A DNA stretch of 64,000 bases from Bacillota bacterium (GTDB lineage: Bacteria > Bacillota > Clostridia > Saccharofermentanales > DTU023), in contig JAKPXB010000043.1 of the NCBI GenBank assembly GCA_029570375.1, forward strand, positions 65,225 through 129,224, read 5' to 3'. Below are positions 60,996 through 64,000 of the stretch, in pieces. The stretch's first letter is position 1. Each line of letters starts with the position of its first letter. The position numbers were made by a program, and so were the translations under genes. The notes under the pieces were generated by a model that worked only from the letters and a program-made list of their open reading frames with translations, did not search any database and had not been told where the DNA came from.

Positions 60996-62017
60996 GGCGA
61001 ACCTCCTTGAGCCGTTTCAAGCCGCGGCAAACGAAATGAGAACGTTTCGTCTTGATCGCTATAGTTTGAATCAATATCGGGAGTAAAATTGTTGCGATTG
61101 TCGCGCAGGCCACGCTTGTCGCCTTGTGTTTTCCCCTTGCTTCGATCGAACTTGCGCTGTCGATCTGCAACAGCGTCCATGGAAAATGCTTTATCTTTCT
61201 CAAGATTGTCGAGAATCGATTTCACGTATCTCCAATTCCTCGCATTACTCGCTGCCGCTTCATTGATCGCGTACAGCATCACGTCGGGCTCCATGCCTTT
61301 TTTTTGGAGTACGTCCATGTGAGCAATGACGATGGTTGATGGGACAGGGTCGATCTCTCTAGCGTACAAGGCGATCACACGAGACAAAGGATCGCTGTCA
61401 ACATCTGGCGGATGTGAATCACCTTGCTTAACATTCTCTCGCGCACGCGCATGCGCGCTAGTACCACTACTAAGTTCAGTTCTGTTCAGTTCATTAGCAT
61501 CGCTTCGCATCGATTCGCATTGCGGTTGCTTTGCGCTTGGTATGCGCTCGCTATGCGTTCGCATTGCGGTTGCACAACTGTTACATTCTTCTGCATTACG
61601 GACGCTTGCCTTTGTCGCGCCTTTTTCTGCGACCTCTTTGCGCCTTTTGTTCCAACGAGCATTGGCCGACTCTCTAGCTTTGCGCGATTTTTCTTCTGCC
61701 TCGGCATCAATGATTTTCATCCGCCTAATGAGCGACGGAGAGTAAAAGTACTCCCCGTCACGCTCAAAAAGTCCGTATTCAATTGCTCGGTCGACAAAAC
61801 CTTTGATGTCGCACTTAGCAGACGTCTGTCCACGTATAGCAGTGAAAGTCATGTCACCATACGGAAGACTAAGTTCATCCTCCGGGAACATTCTTTCGAG
61901 AAGCACCCAAAATAAACCGTATGCCTCAAATCCAAACTCATTAACCAAGGCACTGATTTTTAGATCACTGAGTGCGTCAATATCGTGTACTAGGTAATAA
62001 CTGTCGCCAACTGCCAT
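60992..62017 (-). CDS. DnaD-like phage replication protein (DUF4373 N-terminus)
   Basis: A 341-residue replication initiator. An N-terminal DUF4373/Lin1244-like winged helix (YLVHDIDALSDLKISALVNE, YGLFWVLLERMFPED) is followed by a low-complexity linker and a DnaD-type C-terminal domain (AINEAAASNARNWRYVKSIL). AGGTG precedes ATG 62017. It loads host DnaC/helicase at the phage origin. No phage helicase loader is seen next to it in the window. Confidence 0.82.
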   Translation of the reverse strand: MAVGDSYYLVHDIDALSDLKISALVNEFGFEAYGLFWVLLERMFPEDELSLPYGDMTFTAIRGQTSAKCDIKGFVDRAIEYGLFERDGEYFYSPSLIRRMKIIDAEAEEKSRKARESANARWNKRRKEVAEKGATKASVRNAEECNSCATAMRTHSERIPSAKQPQCESMRSDANELNRTELSSGTSAHARARENVKQGDSHPPDVDSDPLSRVIALYAREIDPVPSTIVIAHMDVLQKKGMEPDVMLYAINEAAASNARNWRYVKSILDNLEKDKAFSMDAVADRQRKFDRSKGKTQGDKRGLRDNRNNFTPDIDSNYSDQDETFSFRLPRLETAQGGSP

Positions 62018-62056
62018 AATTAGCACCTATCTTTCCTGGCATTCATTTTTGAATTT

Positions 62057-62205
62057 CTAAAAATCGAACGGTAAGCTTGTGTCGTCGTCAGCTTGACCTG
62101 TTTTCGTCGTTGTTGTCTCGACGCGATCGTCCGCCTTCCGCGTCTCACAGAATTCGACCTCGTTGACAATGATCTCTGTCGTTTGTCATCTCGCATACGC
62201 GTCAA
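62057..62205 (-). pseudogene. ssb C-terminal remnant (frameshifted)
   Basis: The minus strand encodes TRMRDDKRQ in one frame and, after a 1-base slip near 62180, TEIIVNEVEFCETRKADDRV followed by a linker and DDDTSLPFDF, the acidic C-terminal tip of single-stranded DNA-binding protein. The OB-fold N-terminus is absent: the DNA just upstream belongs to the HTH gene, whose UGA stop is in frame with the tail. So ssb was deleted and broken, or the assembly has errors here. Confidence 0.75.
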
Positions 62206-62539
62206 GGCTCATCTGTACCGGCTTGCGATTGACCTTGAGCCAATGCTCGATGGCTTTAACTGTCTGCAATCTTTCTGTCGCCTGACCGCGCATCATGAGC
62301 ATGTAGCGCTCAGCTTCGGCAATGTCAACCGGGTCGTTCTCGTCCGGGATAAAATAGCCTCCGGATGACATGGAAACGATCGGGTGTCCGTATTCTCGAA
62401 GCTGCCTGATGTATTCTTGCGTCTGACGCTCGGACACACCGGCCATTTGCGCAACGTCGCGCAGATTCCTCGCATACTTGCTCCCTTTCGGGATGCAACG
62501 GATGATCAGCTTACAGTGATTGTTAGGCAATTCAAGCAT
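62186..62539 (-). CDS. Phage HTH protein
   Basis: A 117-residue protein with a winged-helix pattern: GSKYARNLRDVAQMAGVSER, QTQEYIRQLREYGHPI, SGGYFIPDENDP. Ribosome site GGAGGAACTT before ATG. Similar proteins lie near ssb/replication genes in Firmicutes phages. Its 3' end overlaps the ssb remnant, so its C-terminus may be altered by the deletion. Confidence 0.7.
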   Translation of the reverse strand: MLELPNNHCKLIIRCIPKGSKYARNLRDVAQMAGVSERQTQEYIRQLREYGHPIVSMSSGGYFIPDENDPVDIAEAERYMLMMRGQATERLQTVKAIEHWLKVNRKPVQMSLDAYAR

Positions 62540-62556
62540 AAGTTCCTCCGCCTTTC

Positions 62557-63477
62557 CTACCCGAAGAACGCCTGTTCGATATCGATTTGGTCTCCCGCGT
62601 CGAACGGCAACGGCCCTTCTTCCGCTTCAGCAGCATCAGGGATAAACATAGGCTCTTTTGTGTAGGGTGAAGTCTCTTCTTCGGCCGGAGTCACATCTTT
62701 GAAGATGGCATCTTCGGAGGATTCGACGTAATCGACAGACCCGTCATCACGGATCGCGCCCATGTCGCTCGAGAAAGCCTGCTGCATCTCAATAGACATC
62801 AAGCCCCATTTGCTGATGAGCTGCCGGAGCATCGTTTTTTGTGCCATCGCGTCAAAGTTCTTGCTCCAGAAAGTGTATGCGCGGTTGTTGGCCAGATCAG
62901 AAGCGTAGCCTTGGCTGTACATCTTCGCGTGGGCGATCATCTGTTCTTTGCTCCAATAGAGCTCTTTTCTGAAGCCGTTCAGAAGCTCAAAATAGGCGTA
63001 ATACCCGATGGTCTCAGCCTTTTCTCTTGCGAGAGGATCCAAGATCGCTTTGAACTCTCCCTTCTGACGGAATGGATCGTAGCTCACCAGTTCGCCTTCC
63101 TTGACACAGATCACGTCGATGTCTCGATACTGTCCTGACCGGATCGCGAGCTGGATGTATCCCTTATAGCCCAACTGGAATTGAGCAACTTTCATTCTTC
63201 GCTTGTTGTCGTTGTACGGCACCATGTAAAACTGCCCCAACTGCGGTGACGGGCTGAGCTTCAATGCCTCTCCCAACAGTGCGGCCGACAGGATCGACGA
63301 ATAATCGCATTGAGCCAATTGCGGGTTCGTGCCGACAGCGGTCACGATGGAAGTAATGAACCGGTCGCCATCTTTGCCGGCAACGATGTCGTAAACCTTC
63401 TGTTTAACTGCTGGCAACGCCATGAACGTTGAAAAAGACTGTTTCTGTGTCGCGATTGCATTTCTGTTGTTTGCCAT
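62557..63477 (-). CDS. recT: RecT family recombinase
   Basis: A 306-residue single-strand annealing protein. SILSAALLGEALKLSPSPQL, GQFYMVPYN, VAQFQLGYKGYIQLAIRSGQ and RAYTFWSKNFDAMAQKTMLR are RecT family motifs. It anneals complementary strands in phage recombination and replication. The acidic C-terminus may contact SSB. Located between the DUF1351-like gene and the HTH gene; a partner exonuclease would lie outside the window. Confidence 0.93.
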   Translation of the reverse strand: MANNRNAIATQKQSFSTFMALPAVKQKVYDIVAGKDGDRFITSIVTAVGTNPQLAQCDYSSILSAALLGEALKLSPSPQLGQFYMVPYNDNKRRMKVAQFQLGYKGYIQLAIRSGQYRDIDVICVKEGELVSYDPFRQKGEFKAILDPLAREKAETIGYYAYFELLNGFRKELYWSKEQMIAHAKMYSQGYASDLANNRAYTFWSKNFDAMAQKTMLRQLISKWGLMSIEMQQAFSSDMGAIRDDGSVDYVESSEDAIFKDVTPAEEETSPYTKEPMFIPDAAEAEEGPLPFDAGDQIDIEQAFFG

Positions 63478-63479
63478 GA

Positions 63480-64000
63480 TTATTTGTCCTCCTTAATCTG
63501 TAAGTAAGAGATTTTATTTACTTGTAAGAATTTCGACAGCTGCATCAGCTGATCGCGTGTGCCGGTAACCTCGAATCGAAGCGTGTAGAGTCGAAGCTTT
63601 TCTTCTTCTTTCGATTCTTCCTTCAGCTCTTCTTTCTTCGCTTTCCCGGCCTCTTCAATAAGCTTCGCTTGCGCTTCGCGCTCGGCGGCTCTGCGCTCTT
63701 GCTCCGCTTGCCGCTCGGCTTCAAAACGCGCTTTCTGTTCGGCGGTTTCCTTAAGTTGCTGTCCTTTGGCAAGTGCCTGTTGCAAGTCAAGTGTCTGACC
63801 GAGAACCTGACGCATCTCAAAAGCGTAAGGGCTCCCCATTTCGTCAATCACCTTGAGAGCCTCACAAACGCGATTTAACGCGTTATCGATCTCCTCAGTA
63901 ATCTGTGACATGGATTTGCTTACATTGCCGTATTCGGCTTTTTCGAGGCTCTCCCAGGCAATGAATCCCGTGAGATTTAACTCTTCCGCTTTTTCGTCGA
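63480..64000 (-). CDS. DUF1351-like phage protein (3' part; runs off the window)
   Basis: The frame is open from the window edge to the stop at 63480, so an ATG at 63911 is internal. The last about 170 residues read NLTGFIAWESLEKAEYGN, then coiled coil (KQLKE-like QQLKETAEQKARFEAERQAE) and a conserved C-terminal RLYTLRFEVTGTRDQLMQLS. DUF1351 proteins are usually encoded next to RecT and are thought to assist recombination. The true start is outside. Confidence 0.75.
   Translation of the reverse strand, partial: DEKAEELNLTGFIAWESLEKAEYGNVSKSMSQITEEIDNALNRVCEALKVIDEMGSPYAFEMRQVLGQTLDLQQALAKGQQLKETAEQKARFEAERQAEQERRAAEREAQAKLIEEAGKAKKEELKEESKEEEKLRLYTLRFEVTGTRDQLMQLSKFLQVNKISYLQIKEDK

Noticed and set aside
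62057-62539. UGA recoding joining the HTH protein to the SSB tail
   Set aside because: The UGA is in frame with the tail, but there is no conserved Sec context and ssb coding upstream of the junction is visible in a different frame, which points to deletion plus frameshift.

Overview
The window looks like the chromosome of an anaerobic, amino-acid-fermenting Firmicute (Clostridia-like), probably one that makes selenoproteins. The best evidence is a complete glycine reductase operon in which grdA and grdB each run through an in-frame UGA at the position where clostridial homologues carry selenocysteine. TldD/TldE, PheS/PheT, a YfcC-type carrier, GPH and MFS transporters and an Fnr/Crp regulator fit the same picture. 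No species is claimed.

Layout. Bases 1-26420 are host chromosome: partial enolase and an MFS exporter (minus), tldD-tldE, a YtxH protein and a membrane protein (plus), then on the minus strand a DUF2156 protein, the operon grdX-grdE-grdB-trxB-trxA-grdA-grdC-grdD, and pheS-pheT. These are followed by a lipoprotein, a metallo-beta-lactamase-fold hydrolase, an M20 peptidase, a YfcC carrier, a DUF2500 protein and an ADP-ribosylglycohydrolase containing an in-frame 5 x 39-bp repeat.

Bases 26450-29230 are a decayed prophage remnant: an ORF6N pseudogene, a 5'-truncated MuF-type head protein with a toxin-like tail and its candidate immunity gene, a structured RNA element, a scaffold fragment, a terminase fragment, and a second toxin-tail/immunity pair. 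Its right edge abuts a 5'-truncated Crp/Fnr gene. Bases 29846-32317 return to host genes. A tRNA-Ser(UGA) gene with its own promoter and terminator lies at 32867-33062.

From about 33060 to the end of the window is one long siphovirus prophage, transcribed entirely on the minus strand. Read from the right it has a recombination/replication block (DUF1351-like protein, RecT, HTH protein, a broken ssb, DnaD-type replication protein, PD-(D/E)XK resolvase), an ArpU-like late regulator, DUF3800, a ParB-DUF4417 fusion, two orphan toxin/immunity-like cassettes, terminase, portal, a minor capsid protein with a C-terminal toxin-like domain and immunity candidate, a dense RNA-structure interval, scaffold, major capsid, connectors, tail tube, a frameshifted tail chaperone, tape measure, baseplate/fibre, amidase and holin. 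The prophage ends next to the tRNA-Ser gene, its likely attachment site. The integrase and the other end lie outside the window.

The most unusual signal is an approximately 82-nt element with tRNA-like geometry (7-bp acceptor-like helix, 5-bp stem with 7-nt loop, 3' ACCA) directly upstream of the scaffold gene in both the intact and the remnant prophage. The two copies differ mostly by changes that keep the pairing, and each is followed by a different perfect 12-nt palindrome at the same place. In the intact prophage it sits in a 300-nt stretch full of perfect hairpins, including a second, minimal tRNA-like minihelix with a canonical T-arm.
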